64,000 nucleotides of DNA, taken from positions 1-64,000 of the forward strand of contig NZ_JADBGG010000007.1 of the NCBI RefSeq assembly GCF_014873765.1, in the 5' to 3' direction. The notes under the pieces were generated by a model that saw only the letters and a list, made by a program, of their open reading frames with translations, had not been told where the DNA came from and made no database searches. Positions 48,083 to 57,793 of the stretch are shown here, in pieces (the first letter of the stretch is position 1; the number at the start of each line of letters is the position of its first letter). A program made the position numbers and the translations under genes. The stretch is from Desulfomicrobium macestii (lineage in GTDB: Bacteria; Desulfobacterota; Desulfovibrionia; Desulfovibrionales; Desulfomicrobiaceae).

Positions 48083-48120
48083 AAAAAAACGGCCGGATTG
48101 CATCGCAGTCCGGCCGTTTT
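48083..48120. terminator. bidirectional terminator
   Basis: ACGGCCGGA pairs with TCCGGCCGT, with A7 on the left and T4 on the right. It can serve both the small gene and nrdD, which converge here. Confidence 0.88.
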
Positions 48121-48140
48121 GGCGTTAAAAGCCCTCCCCC

Positions 48141-50201
48141 CTATTGCCCGAAGCAGGAGGCCTGGGAGTATTCCACTCGATCCTTGTATTCCGCCTGTTT
48201 CCCGCGATTCCACATCTTGACCGGACGGTAGTAGCCCACCACGCGGGTATACACTTCCGTTTCCTGGCCGCAGTGCGGGCAGGTGATCTGCTCGCCTGTC
48301 AGATAGCCGTGATCCTTGCAGATCGAAAAGGTCGGCGTGATGGACACGTAGGGAATCTTGGTCTCGGTCAGGGCGCGCACCAAAAAACTCTTCAGGGCCT
48401 GCGTGTCCGGCACGGATTCACCGAGGAAGCTATGGAAAACGGTGCCGCCGGTGTACATGGGCTGCAGCCGGTTCTGGTGCTCCAGGGCGGAAAAGATATC
48501 CGTGGTGTGCCCAACGGGAAGCAGGGTCGAGTTGGTATAGTAGGGCACCCCGTTTCCGGAGGCCTGGATGTCCGCATAAAGCTTCTTGTCGATCTTGGCC
48601 AAACGGTAGCTGGTCCCTTCCGCCGGAGTGGCTTCAAGGTTGTAGAGGCTGCCCGTCTCCTCCTGAAAGCGCACCGTGATCTCGCGCAGATGTTCAAGGG
48701 TCCGGACCATGAGTCGCGTCCCGGCCTCGGTATCGATGCCCTTGCCGAGCAGATTCAGGCAGGCTTCGTGCCCACCCAGAATGCCGATGGTGCTGAAATG
48801 GCTGCGGAAGCCGTTTTTGAGATAGCGGCTGGAAAAGGGGAACATGCCCTTGTCCATGTTGTCGGTGACCATCTTGCGCTTGAACTCAAGGGAATCCTTG
48901 GCCAGGGAGGCATATTCGCCCACCAGGTCCAGAAAGTCTTCCTCGCCCTGGGCCAGATAGGCCAGCTTGGGCAGATTGAGCGTTACGACACCGATGGATC
49001 CCGTCAGATCCCCCGCGCCAAAAAGGCCGCCGGTGCGCTTGCGCAGCTCGCGCAGGTCCATCTGCAGACGGCAGCACATGGAACGGACGTCCTCGGGCTT
49101 CAGGTCGGAGTTGATGAAGTTCTGAAAATACGGGACGCCGTACTTGGCCGTGAGCTTCAGCAACAGCTCGCCAACCTCCGTCTCCCAGGGAAAGTCCGGG
49201 GTGATGTTGTAGGTTGGGATGGGGAAGGAAAAAATCCGCCCGTGATAATCGCCGACCAACATGACTTCAAGGAAGGCCCGATTGATCATCTCCATCTCGG
49301 CCGCGTATTCGCCGTAGGTGCTGTCCTGAAGCTTGCCCCCGATGATGACGGCCTCCGAGGCGATGTGCGTGGGCGGGGCCAGGTCGAAGGTCAGGTTGGT
49401 GAACGGGCTCTGCCCGCCCCAGCGCGAGGTCGTATTCAGGTTGAACACGAACTTCTGCATGGCCTGCTTGACCTCTTCGTAGGTCAGATTGTCATGGCGG
49501 ACGAGCGGGGCCAGATAGGTGTCCACGTTGTTGAAGGCCTGCGCACCGGCCCATTCGTTCTGCAGCGTGCCCAGAAAATTGACCATCTGTCCAAGGGCCG
49601 CGTCAAAATGCTTGGGCGGGCCGGACGAGCAGCGCCCTTCGAGATTGAACCCCTCAAGCAAGAGGTCGCGCAGGGACCAACCGGCGCAATACCCGGCCAG
49701 GCCAAAAGAAAGATCATGGATGTGAAAATAGCCGTGCTCATGGGCCTGCCGGACTTCCTCGGGATATTTCTCAAGGGAATAGCGGGCCTGAACGGAGCCG
49801 GACAGATGCAGCATCAGGCCCTGAAAGGAATGAGCCATGTTGGCGTTCTCGCTGACACGCCAGTCAGACTTGTCCAGATAGCTGTCGATGGTCTCGGTCA
49901 CGTCCAGGAAGGTTTCGGTCTGGCTGCGGATCGTGCGACGCTTTTCGCGGTACACGATGTAGCGCCTTGCGACCTGATAAAGCCTGGACTCCATGAGCAC
50001 CTGCTCGACGGTGTCCTGAACCAGCTCCTGCTCGGGCATGACCTCGGCTTCGAGTTTGGACTCGACCTTTCCGGCCAGACGCTTGGCCAGGATGGGATCC
50101 TTGATGCCGCTGGCGTTGAGGGATTTCAAAATTGCCAGGGCTATCCGGTCCACGGACCAGGATTCAACACGGCCATCACGTTTCACAATCTGCTGAGGCA
50201 T
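48141..50201 (-). CDS. nrdD: anaerobic (class III) ribonucleoside-triphosphate reductase
   Basis: The 686-residue protein has an N-terminal ATP-cone (MPQQIVKRDGRVESW), the radical-dependent core, a zinc site with CPHC near the C-terminus, and the glycyl radical motif RVVGYYRP (Gly656). It makes deoxynucleotides without oxygen. The whole set is downstream of nrdG on one transcript under a cobalamin riboswitch. Confidence 0.96.
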   Translation of the reverse strand: MPQQIVKRDGRVESWSVDRIALAILKSLNASGIKDPILAKRLAGKVESKLEAEVMPEQELVQDTVEQVLMESRLYQVARRYIVYREKRRTIRSQTETFLDVTETIDSYLDKSDWRVSENANMAHSFQGLMLHLSGSVQARYSLEKYPEEVRQAHEHGYFHIHDLSFGLAGYCAGWSLRDLLLEGFNLEGRCSSGPPKHFDAALGQMVNFLGTLQNEWAGAQAFNNVDTYLAPLVRHDNLTYEEVKQAMQKFVFNLNTTSRWGGQSPFTNLTFDLAPPTHIASEAVIIGGKLQDSTYGEYAAEMEMINRAFLEVMLVGDYHGRIFSFPIPTYNITPDFPWETEVGELLLKLTAKYGVPYFQNFINSDLKPEDVRSMCCRLQMDLRELRKRTGGLFGAGDLTGSIGVVTLNLPKLAYLAQGEEDFLDLVGEYASLAKDSLEFKRKMVTDNMDKGMFPFSSRYLKNGFRSHFSTIGILGGHEACLNLLGKGIDTEAGTRLMVRTLEHLREITVRFQEETGSLYNLEATPAEGTSYRLAKIDKKLYADIQASGNGVPYYTNSTLLPVGHTTDIFSALEHQNRLQPMYTGGTVFHSFLGESVPDTQALKSFLVRALTETKIPYVSITPTFSICKDHGYLTGEQITCPHCGQETEVYTRVVGYYRPVKMWNRGKQAEYKDRVEYSQASCFGQ

Positions 50202-50234
50202 GAATACTCCAATAAAGTTCGGTCGAATTGAGAA

Positions 50235-50873
50235 TCAGGAAAAATCATCATCGCTTCGAGGCGGCACAAATTCCTGAAAATGCAAGGACAGGCCTTGCGG
50301 CATCTGGGCCCGGGTCGTCTCCAGATCTTCGGGGGTCAGGCTCGGGACCTTGGTACAGCGAAAATAGACGCGTCCGGGATACGCGCGGGCCAGGCCAAAA
50401 ACCTCTTCCAGCGCGTCGCGGGCCGTATCGGTCGCCAGAGCCTGCCCGGTCAGCTCCGGATACATCGACCAGGGTCCCTTGACGTCAACGGCCACGGCCT
50501 GGACAAGCCCCGCTGCCAGCACGCGCTCCAGGACATCCGGCGCGGAGCCGTTGGAATCAAGCTTTACCGGCAGGCCGGTCGAGGAAAGATCCTCAAGCAG
50601 CCCGTCCAGATCCGCCAGGCAGGTCGGCTCTCCACCGGACAGGGTGATCCCGTCCAGCCAGCGCTTGCGGCGGCGCAGGTCAGACAGGACAATGTCCCGG
50701 TCGAGACTCGGCAACAAGGCCCATTTCCAGGCCAGGGATGCGTTGTGGCAGGTCGGGCAGCGCAAATTGCAGCCGCCGGCAAAAAGCACGCACGTGATTT
50801 TGCCCGGCCAGTCGCAAAGACTCACCGGCACCATGCCGCGCACGCGTTCCCATGAAGGAATCGTGTCAGTCAT
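50235..50873 (-). CDS. nrdG: anaerobic ribonucleotide reductase activating protein
   Basis: The 212-residue protein has the radical SAM motif CNLRCPTC (C35, C39, C42) and GGEPT. NrdG makes the glycyl radical in NrdD. In this operon it precedes nrdD by about 33 bases. The ribosome binding site is weak; the start at MTDTIPSWERVRG is favoured by family length. Confidence 0.92.
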   Translation of the reverse strand: MTDTIPSWERVRGMVPVSLCDWPGKITCVLFAGGCNLRCPTCHNASLAWKWALLPSLDRDIVLSDLRRRKRWLDGITLSGGEPTCLADLDGLLEDLSSTGLPVKLDSNGSAPDVLERVLAAGLVQAVAVDVKGPWSMYPELTGQALATDTARDALEEVFGLARAYPGRVYFRCTKVPSLTPEDLETTRAQMPQGLSLHFQEFVPPRSDDDFS

Positions 50874-50949
50874 GTTCGCTCGAAGTTGTGATGACGTTTT
50901 TCTGAACAACTCAACGCCCTGCATCCGCGTGCAGAGGGTTAAGAGAATT

Positions 50950-51096
50950 GCTTCAGGCAGGTTTTCTGGCTTGCCCCCGCACGCGGCGTCTCCCTTTGCG
51001 GGATCAGCCTTTAACGCGCGAAATCGGGATTACAGTGGCGGGACCGCCCCGGACTCGCACCGGGTTCCCTTGCTCCTGAAGTAGTTTCGCAGAACA
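50950..51096 (-). ncRNA. cobalamin riboswitch upstream of nrdG-nrdD
   Basis: Reading the minus strand, the B12-box core GCCACTGTAATC (preceded by GGTCCCGC) and the closing GCCAGAAAACCTGCC are clear, with an upstream AACCCGGTGCGAGTCC. These match the conserved cobalamin riboswitch. It lies 75 bases before nrdG, with a promoter directly upstream. Confidence 0.93.
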
Positions 51097-51102
51097 GGTC
51101 GA

Positions 51103-51131
51103 GTATTAGGACATCGAGACATCGGGATCAA
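51103..51131 (-). promoter_or_regulatory. promoter of the riboswitch-nrdGD transcript
   Basis: TTGATC and TAATAC are 17 bases apart on the minus strand, placing the start about seven bases before the riboswitch. Confidence 0.65.
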
Positions 51132-51177
51132 CCAAAACCTTTTCCACAGGGGCGTCTTTACCGTGTGGAAGAAGAAT

Positions 51178-52413
51178 TCAGGTCAATGAATGCGAGCGGT
51201 TATGGCGTAAAAAATTCAGCCCTGCCACGGGAAGAGCCAGCGAAAAAAATACGGCCAGTACAAGGAAGGTCGTTGACAGACCGAAGCTGTCGGCAAGCAA
51301 ACCTACCAGCGGGCCGGTGGCCACGAACCCCGTTCGAAAGGCCAGGCTGTGCAACGACAGAATGCTGGCCCTGTTCGCCCGGCTGCTCAAGGCCTGCAAC
51401 CGCGAGCGCATGAGCGGCCCTTGCAGCCCTCGCATGGCCGTAAGCAGATAATAGAACAAAAAACCTCCCACGGCCGTGACGGTTCCAAGTCCAAGATACG
51501 CCACGACGATCAGCACGAAAAAGAGCGTCTGCATGCCGCCCGCGCCCAGCTTGCCCTCGACCCGATGGCTGTTTGCGGCAGCCAGGGCCACAACCAGATT
51601 GGCCCCGGCCCAGGCCGGACCGAACCATGTCACGGGAACCAGGCATTCCTGCATATAGGGCTGAATGAGCCAAACCATGTAGAAGGAAGCCAGCCCCAGA
51701 AGCATGCCGTTCATGATGGTCGCCCGGATGGCCGAGCTTTCCCGAAAGGCGAATCTGCAAACGCCCAAAGCTTCGGCCAGATGCGATACCACCGGCCCGC
51801 CGCTTTCCGCCTTGGGCTCTTTCAAGGTCAGGCACAAACCCAGGGCCAGGGTCCAGATCCCGATCTGGGCGACGAAGGGCAACAGCGGCCAGTGCGCGTA
51901 CATGAGTCCGGCAAAGAGCGCGCCCGCGGCCTCTCCCCCTTGGGCCCATCCGACCATGCGCCCGTCGCAGCGGGTGTAGAGGTCCACCCGGTCCTTGGCG
52001 CGCAAGGTCTCGAAAAGCAGCGCCGTATCCGATCCGCTGATGAAGGCGTAGGAGACGCCCAGCAGCAACTCGGCGACAAGCACTCCCCAGAAGGTCGCCG
52101 CGACCAGATACCAGCCCCACCCGACAATGCCGAAAACGCAGGCCGTGATAAGCGCCCACCGATAGCCCAGGCGGTCGCTGACGTATCCGGACGGATATTC
52201 CATGATCACGCTGGCCAGCGAGAAAAACACCTGAAGAGTCAGGATCTCGGTCAGGGTCAGACCGATCTCGTCCTTCCAGAACAGGGTGATGATGGCCATG
52301 GGGAAAAGGGTCATCTTCAGCGCCGCGAAGACGTTGAGGGTCAGCAGCGTGCGCCGCAGTCCATCCTCGCTGTCCTGCCCATGGCCGTTCCCCGTCCTGC
52401 CACGCAAGAGCAC
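51178..52413 (-). CDS. MFS transporter
   Basis: The 411-residue protein has about twelve membrane helices and the MFS loop motif GYVSDRLGYRWAL near residue 76. It is a major facilitator with unknown substrate. It starts with GTG; AGGGAG that overlaps the stop of the acyltransferase is the ribosome binding site, so it is coupled to that gene. Confidence 0.83.
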   Translation of the reverse strand: MLLRGRTGNGHGQDSEDGLRRTLLTLNVFAALKMTLFPMAIITLFWKDEIGLTLTEILTLQVFFSLASVIMEYPSGYVSDRLGYRWALITACVFGIVGWGWYLVAATFWGVLVAELLLGVSYAFISGSDTALLFETLRAKDRVDLYTRCDGRMVGWAQGGEAAGALFAGLMYAHWPLLPFVAQIGIWTLALGLCLTLKEPKAESGGPVVSHLAEALGVCRFAFRESSAIRATIMNGMLLGLASFYMVWLIQPYMQECLVPVTWFGPAWAGANLVVALAAANSHRVEGKLGAGGMQTLFFVLIVVAYLGLGTVTAVGGFLFYYLLTAMRGLQGPLMRSRLQALSSRANRASILSLHSLAFRTGFVATGPLVGLLADSFGLSTTFLVLAVFFSLALPVAGLNFLRHNRSHSLT

Positions 52414-52419
52414 GAGCCG

Positions 52420-53535
52420 CTACTCCCTGATCAGAGGGCCAAAGAAACGACCCGCCGTACGAGGCTTGCCCACCAGCTGAGGCAAGGCATGGTTGAGTGC
52501 GTGAATGATCGGAAGGCTGAGTCCAAAGCTCACGAGCGTCACCAGGACACTCACTAGAAATACGCTCCAGCCATCCGGAGGAAGATTGGCAACGCTCCAC
52601 GCGGCAACGGGAGGATTGACAAAATGATAGAACACCCCGTTCAAACCGAGCAATATGATGGCATTGCGCCCAAAAAAAGTGAGCAGGGAGACGTTGTGCA
52701 GCACACGCCCCAACGCCATGATCATGGCGGTTCCGGCCAAGGCGGTGAAAGGAAACCACAGGAAATGCCCATGCCCCGAAAGCAGGATGATCACGGCCTG
52801 CAGGTACCTGAACGGGCCTTGGTTGAGGTCATAGGTGAAATGAACCGCAGCCAGCGCCACCACGAAAATCGCCGCTGCCGCACCCACCGAAACGCGACCC
52901 GGAAGTCCACTCCTGCCAAGCAGCACACCCACGAGATAGAACGCATACACCACGGGGACTTCATGCATGAGCCAGAAGCTCAAGTTCTGGCCGAAAAAGA
53001 AATACTGCTCATTGAGGGCGAAACCGCCGACATAACAGACAAGGGCAACCGCCATGATCCGCGAGGGAGAATCCAGATACGGCTGTAAAAGGCGATGCAG
53101 GCACTCCACGCTGACCAGACAAGCCACGAACCACAGTGGGATGTTGAAGAGGGGGAAGCCCAGGGCCGTGGACACGGCGGCCTTGAAGTAACCAAGCACG
53201 CCGGAGAGATCGAGCATGGGGAACCAGCCCGAGAACACCAGCGACAAGGCCGCCAGCGTGATGCTGAAAAAAAGGTAAGGCGCGATCCTCCCGGCCAAGG
53301 TCGTTTGCACGAATTTCCGAATGGGCGGAACACTTGGCCGCGCGCCCTTAACCCACCCTGAAAGGACAAAAAAGAGAATCATGTGGAACGAATAGATCCA
53401 CTTGTAATGCACGGCGGCGGCAGGATTCTTCAGATACATGATCTGTTCGACGAAGTGTCCGTAATAGACAAGCAAGAGTCCAAGCGCCCTGGCAACATCG
53501 ATGGCGACCTGGCGCCCGTTTTCCGCATCCTTCAT
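52420..53535 (-). CDS. acyltransferase 3 family membrane protein
   Basis: The 371-residue protein has about ten membrane helices and the family N-terminal pattern (AIDVARALGLLLVYYGHF; SFHMILFFVLSGW). Such proteins O-acylate surface sugars, but the target is unknown. AAGGAG precedes the ATG. Confidence 0.85.
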   Translation of the reverse strand: MKDAENGRQVAIDVARALGLLLVYYGHFVEQIMYLKNPAAAVHYKWIYSFHMILFFVLSGWVKGARPSVPPIRKFVQTTLAGRIAPYLFFSITLAALSLVFSGWFPMLDLSGVLGYFKAAVSTALGFPLFNIPLWFVACLVSVECLHRLLQPYLDSPSRIMAVALVCYVGGFALNEQYFFFGQNLSFWLMHEVPVVYAFYLVGVLLGRSGLPGRVSVGAAAAIFVVALAAVHFTYDLNQGPFRYLQAVIILLSGHGHFLWFPFTALAGTAMIMALGRVLHNVSLLTFFGRNAIILLGLNGVFYHFVNPPVAAWSVANLPPDGWSVFLVSVLVTLVSFGLSLPIIHALNHALPQLVGKPRTAGRFFGPLIRE

Positions 53536-53629
53536 GACAACTCCTTGAGGCTGCCGCCTCATGTCCGGTCCATCAAATTTCGACAGCACACAGGTAATGA
53601 ACACAGATGCCAAGCATTTGTCATCCCCC

Positions 53630-53658
53630 AAAAAAAAAGGCCCCGAAGGGCCTTTTTC
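53630..53658. terminator. bidirectional terminator between qrcD and the acyltransferase
   Basis: AAGGCCC pairs with GGGCCTT around CGAA, with long A and T tracts on both sides. Confidence 0.88.
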
Positions 53659-53673
53659 TTGTGACAACCATCT

Positions 53674-54909
53674 CTACTTATTGAGCTTCACTTCCTGCGG
53701 GAAGATCGGCAGATAGCGGTAGGAGATACTCATGACCAGGAATCCGTAGGCGACGATCATGAGCGAGGTGGACCATTCTGCCCAGTTGGGTACGTACGTG
53801 GTCCAACGGTCGAAAGGCATGACCGGGATGGCCAGGGCCTGAACCGTGAAGACGAAACGGTTGATGGTGACGCCGATGGCGGCCATGACGACAGCGCTGT
53901 ACATGAGCCACGGACGATTGCGCACTGCAGGAGTGACCAGCAACGCGGCCGGAATCACGCCGAACCAGAAGAGTTCGAGCCACAGCAAGATCTTGCCGTA
54001 CCCGTGCTCGCTGCTGAACATCTCGTCAAAGGTCAGACCCATGCCGGGCAGGATGCCCTTGGCCCAAGCGTAGGTGTCGATGATCTTGAAGAAGATGTAG
54101 ACGCACAGAAGCAGACCGGAGATCTTGCCGAGGAGCTTCTTGGTGTCATAGCTGACAAGCTTGCGCCCGGTGATGCCTTCCATCATCGCGGCACACAGCA
54201 TGGTGAAGCCGGGTCCGGCGGCGATGGCCGAAGAGATGAACAGGAAGAAGGTCCAGGGCCAGATGAAGAAGCCTTCACGGAACACGAACGGACGGCCGAA
54301 GAGCACGCCGTACATGCCGCCCAGGGAACCCTGGTGGAAGAAGGACAGGAAAGTGCCGATGCCGGCGAAAAGCGGCATGTAGACATGGAAGTTGTGAGCA
54401 AGATGATGACAGAACCTGTTCTGGTTGATCTTGCGGTTTTCCAGGACGATCGGCACATATTCGATGATCAGCACCGTGCAGTAGCAGGTGATGCAGAAGA
54501 TGACTTCCGTCAGCATGGAGTGAACGTTGGGATGCCAGTAGCCAAACCAGGCCCTGAGCGGCTGGCCGATGTCGAGCACCAGAATCAGCATGGCGCCGGA
54601 GTAGCAAAGGAATCCGACGATGACAGCCAGGTTGATGACGTTCTTGAGTTCGTCGATACGGACGATATACCGCAGAAATCCGGAGAAAAAGGCTCCGGCG
54701 CCCAGGGCGATGACCGCCAAGTCAAAGGTGATCCACAGGCCGAACCCGAAATAGTTGTCCAGGCCCGTCACGCCGATACCGGTTCCCAGGACCTTGAACG
54801 CGCCGTACCCTCCCCACGCGAGGAAGATGCTGATCACGCCCAACCAGGCCAGGAACTTCCCAACAGAACAACGCTCCACCCCTTCGGGCCAGTACGCTCT
54901 ATCAGACAT
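53674..54909 (-). CDS. qrcD: Qrc complex membrane subunit (NrfD family)
   Basis: The 411-residue protein has about ten membrane helices and belongs to the NrfD/PsrC family. It holds the menaquinone site of the Qrc complex. Its ATG overlaps the qrcC stop by eight bases. The gene is last in the operon. Confidence 0.92.
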   Translation of the reverse strand: MSDRAYWPEGVERCSVGKFLAWLGVISIFLAWGGYGAFKVLGTGIGVTGLDNYFGFGLWITFDLAVIALGAGAFFSGFLRYIVRIDELKNVINLAVIVGFLCYSGAMLILVLDIGQPLRAWFGYWHPNVHSMLTEVIFCITCYCTVLIIEYVPIVLENRKINQNRFCHHLAHNFHVYMPLFAGIGTFLSFFHQGSLGGMYGVLFGRPFVFREGFFIWPWTFFLFISSAIAAGPGFTMLCAAMMEGITGRKLVSYDTKKLLGKISGLLLCVYIFFKIIDTYAWAKGILPGMGLTFDEMFSSEHGYGKILLWLELFWFGVIPAALLVTPAVRNRPWLMYSAVVMAAIGVTINRFVFTVQALAIPVMPFDRWTTYVPNWAEWSTSLMIVAYGFLVMSISYRYLPIFPQEVKLNK

Positions 54910-55672
54910 GTTCGCCCCCCTTGGCATTCTTCAGGTAATTGTCCCCGAGCTTCCTCACCCACTCACGCTTGGAATAATAATAGACCTGCGGATCGGTGCC
55001 GAGTTTCTCCAGCAGGCGGAAAGCGTACTTGCTTGCGGCCAGCTTGCTGACTTCATGCTCGGGATTCTTCAGATTCCCGAATTTGATCGCACCCGTCGGG
55101 CAAATCTCGGCACAGGCGGGGATGTATGCGTCCTCGGCCAATTCCGTCGGATCCTCGCCGTTCATGCGAGCCTGCTCCTTGGCAGCCATGAATCGATGGT
55201 GACAGAACGTGCACTTCTCGACAACGCCGCGCGGACGGGCCGAAGCATAAGGAGTCAGGACCTTTTCCATGCCTTCGGGCCAGATTGGATCGAACCAGTT
55301 GAAATAACGTGCATGGTAAGGACAGGCCGCCATGCAGTACCGGCAACCGATACAGCGGGGATAGACCTGGCTGACGATGCCGCCTTCCTCGTCCTTGAGG
55401 GTGGCCACTACCGGGCAGACCGTGGAGCAGGACGGATGACCGCACTGCATGCATGGCCGAGGCAGATAGGCGACCTCATGGTCGGGGAAAGGCTTCTCGT
55501 TGGACAGTTCGTATATGTTCATCCAGTCGTTGGTGCGCAGTTTGTTGGCTGCGTCGGCCTCGGGGGGAAGGTTGTTTTCCGCCCGGCAGGCCACGGTGCA
55601 GGCACCGCACCCGGTACACTTGTCAAGGTCGACAAGCATGCCCCATTTTACTTTGAATTCTTTTGCTTGCAT
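54902..55672 (-). CDS. qrcC: Qrc complex iron-sulfur subunit
   Basis: The 256-residue protein has four ferredoxin-type cysteine clusters: CTGCGACTVAC, CMQCGHPSCSTVC, CIGCRYCMAAC, and CTFC with CAEIC. It relays electrons from QrcA/B to QrcD in the periplasm. It has no signal peptide, so it is probably exported bound to the Tat-signal subunit QrcB. Confidence 0.93.
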   Translation of the reverse strand: MQAKEFKVKWGMLVDLDKCTGCGACTVACRAENNLPPEADAANKLRTNDWMNIYELSNEKPFPDHEVAYLPRPCMQCGHPSCSTVCPVVATLKDEEGGIVSQVYPRCIGCRYCMAACPYHARYFNWFDPIWPEGMEKVLTPYASARPRGVVEKCTFCHHRFMAAKEQARMNGEDPTELAEDAYIPACAEICPTGAIKFGNLKNPEHEVSKLAASKYAFRLLEKLGTDPQVYYYSKREWVRKLGDNYLKNAKGGEHV

Positions 55673-55714
55673 TGTGAATATCCTCTTATTTTCTCCAGGT
55701 GCCCAAAGGAAGTG

Positions 55715-57775
55715 CTACGCCTTGCTGACAGTGACACGCACCGTTGCGAACCGGGACAGCCCGGACTCTGCTTCGGTATCGGCAGCCAGCAGTTTGTAAA
55801 CGTTATCTCCCTTGTCTCTGGAAAAAGCGTCCCAGGCGGTATGGCCAAGACCCAGGGGGGCCACGACGGTATCATTCATCACGCCTTCAAAAATGCGCAC
55901 ACGGGCTTTGCATTCCCCGCCGGAACTGGCGATTTTGACGGCATCGTCCTTTTTCAACCCAAGGTTCTTCGCCGTGGCCGCGTTGAGCAGTACGTACATG
56001 TCGTTGCCGAGCATTTCGTCAAAGCGGATGGCATTGGTGTTGAAAGGAGGAATGGCTATCTTGGCGCTGCCAATCTTGAGCCGCTGCACAGGAGCGAGGG
56101 CCAGGCTCTTGCCGTCCTTGGCCGCAACGGCCAGTTCCTGCAGAGGAGTCGTCCACAACGCCAGGTCCTGAGCCGGAAACTCTTCCGAAACCCAGGCCGC
56201 GCCCTCGACCATCTCGTCGAAGTCCGCGCCCAGCGCTTCGGCCTTGGCCTTGACCACGTCTTCAAAAGACTCGAAGCCCAGGTCCAGCTCGGCCTTGGCG
56301 GCCACGACCAGGAGAACGTCGCCGGCGGGTCTGGTGTCAAAAACCGGCTTGATGACAGGTGCTACCACGGTATAGTTGGGCTGGCCCGAACCATACGGGG
56401 AATAGGCGTCGTCAAGGCGTTCAAAGGCGTAGCTGTCAGGCATGATCAGGTCGGCCATGGCCGCCGTTTCATCCATGAACGAACTGAAGGAAACCACGAA
56501 GCCGGCCTTGTCCATGGCGGCCTGCGCCTTGGTCAGATTCGGCAGGGCGTAGGCTGGGTTGGCGCCATAGACCATGAGCAGCGCGGGAGCTTCGGCGCCG
56601 CCGTCGGCCACGGAGCTCAGGTATGCGACAAGATCATTGGCGAACATTGTCTTTCTGTCCGCGGCAGCCTCGACCACCTTGGGGGCCCAGGGCAAAATCC
56701 GAACGCCGCCGACCGCGTTGACGCGCTGCAAAAGCATGTTCAGGCTCATCCCGGCGGCAAGCTCGAACGCACCGAGGCCCTGTCCGGCCTCGGCGGCCGT
56801 CAGAACCAGCGGCCGTCCGGCCCGGACCAGTTCCTGAGCCAAGCCAGTGATGACCGCCGCCTTGACACCGGTGATTTCGGCCACCTTATCCAGCGGATAG
56901 GCCGTCTGCACAAATTTTGCGAAAGAGGCAAAACCGGGCCAGGACGAACGGTCACGGCTCGTGCCGGCTATGACAGCCGCAATTCCCAGCGCCAGGACCG
57001 GCTCGGTGCCTGTATTGCAGGGAACCCAGCTGTCGGCCACGGCGGAGGTGCCGTTCTGGGCAGGCCCGACGTACACGAATTTGACGCCCTTTTCGCGACT
57101 GGCGGAAAATGCCTTGCCGTTGCGGGCCACATTGCCCCAGGAACCCAGCGCGTCGGCGCCGAGCAGAAGCACGTAATTCGCGTTTTCGATGTCGTAGCCG
57201 ACCTGGCCGTCACCACCGAGCATGGCCAGGGCCGCTGCCGCCGGGGCGCTCTCGCCGGGCATGAAAAAAGATTTATCCGAACCGGCCTTGCCGACCAAAC
57301 CGGACAGCACATCCGTCACGGAACCGGTCTCGTCACCGCTGATCATGGCCACGTTCGATCCAGCTTCCCTGATCTTCCCGGCAAGCAGTTCTTCGGCTTC
57401 GGCCCAAGTGATGTCCTTGAAGGAAGAGCCGTCCTTGAGCTTGGGGTTCTTGACCCGGGAAGGGCTGTAAAGAAGATGCACGCTGGCCGCGCCCAGAGGG
57501 CAGATGCCGCCGAGGCTCAACGGATGATCCGGATTGCCTTCGGCCGTGACGGGCCTTCCGCCCACGGTCTTGACCTTGACGCCGTAGGCGTCCGAGCCCA
57601 GCTTGCACAGCGCGGGAAACGTCAGTTCCTCGCCATACTGCAGCCGCGGAATCCAGGGCCAGTTCTGTGTCCAGATGGACACGTCATCCAGGGTTTTCCA
57701 TATTACGGGAGTGAAGAGGCTGCCCGCTACACCGCCAGCCACCAAAGAAATAAAGCTTCTTCTGTCGAGTCCCAT
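55715..57775 (-). CDS. qrcB: Qrc complex large subunit, molybdopterin-oxidoreductase fold
   Basis: The 686-residue protein has a Tat signal with DRRSFISLVAGG and the overall fold of complex iron-sulfur molybdoenzyme catalytic subunits. I see no N-terminal CxxC cluster motif. This agrees with QrcB, which does not hold a molybdopterin cofactor. It sits between QrcA and QrcC. Confidence 0.92.
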   Translation of the reverse strand: MGLDRRSFISLVAGGVAGSLFTPVIWKTLDDVSIWTQNWPWIPRLQYGEELTFPALCKLGSDAYGVKVKTVGGRPVTAEGNPDHPLSLGGICPLGAASVHLLYSPSRVKNPKLKDGSSFKDITWAEAEELLAGKIREAGSNVAMISGDETGSVTDVLSGLVGKAGSDKSFFMPGESAPAAAALAMLGGDGQVGYDIENANYVLLLGADALGSWGNVARNGKAFSASREKGVKFVYVGPAQNGTSAVADSWVPCNTGTEPVLALGIAAVIAGTSRDRSSWPGFASFAKFVQTAYPLDKVAEITGVKAAVITGLAQELVRAGRPLVLTAAEAGQGLGAFELAAGMSLNMLLQRVNAVGGVRILPWAPKVVEAAADRKTMFANDLVAYLSSVADGGAEAPALLMVYGANPAYALPNLTKAQAAMDKAGFVVSFSSFMDETAAMADLIMPDSYAFERLDDAYSPYGSGQPNYTVVAPVIKPVFDTRPAGDVLLVVAAKAELDLGFESFEDVVKAKAEALGADFDEMVEGAAWVSEEFPAQDLALWTTPLQELAVAAKDGKSLALAPVQRLKIGSAKIAIPPFNTNAIRFDEMLGNDMYVLLNAATAKNLGLKKDDAVKIASSGGECKARVRIFEGVMNDTVVAPLGLGHTAWDAFSRDKGDNVYKLLAADTEAESGLSRFATVRVTVSKA

Positions 57776-57793
57776 CGTAAATCCACTCCTCTC

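Noticed and set aside
48144-50231. Open frame of 695 codons on the plus strand
   Set aside because: It is a shadow of nrdD on the opposite strand.
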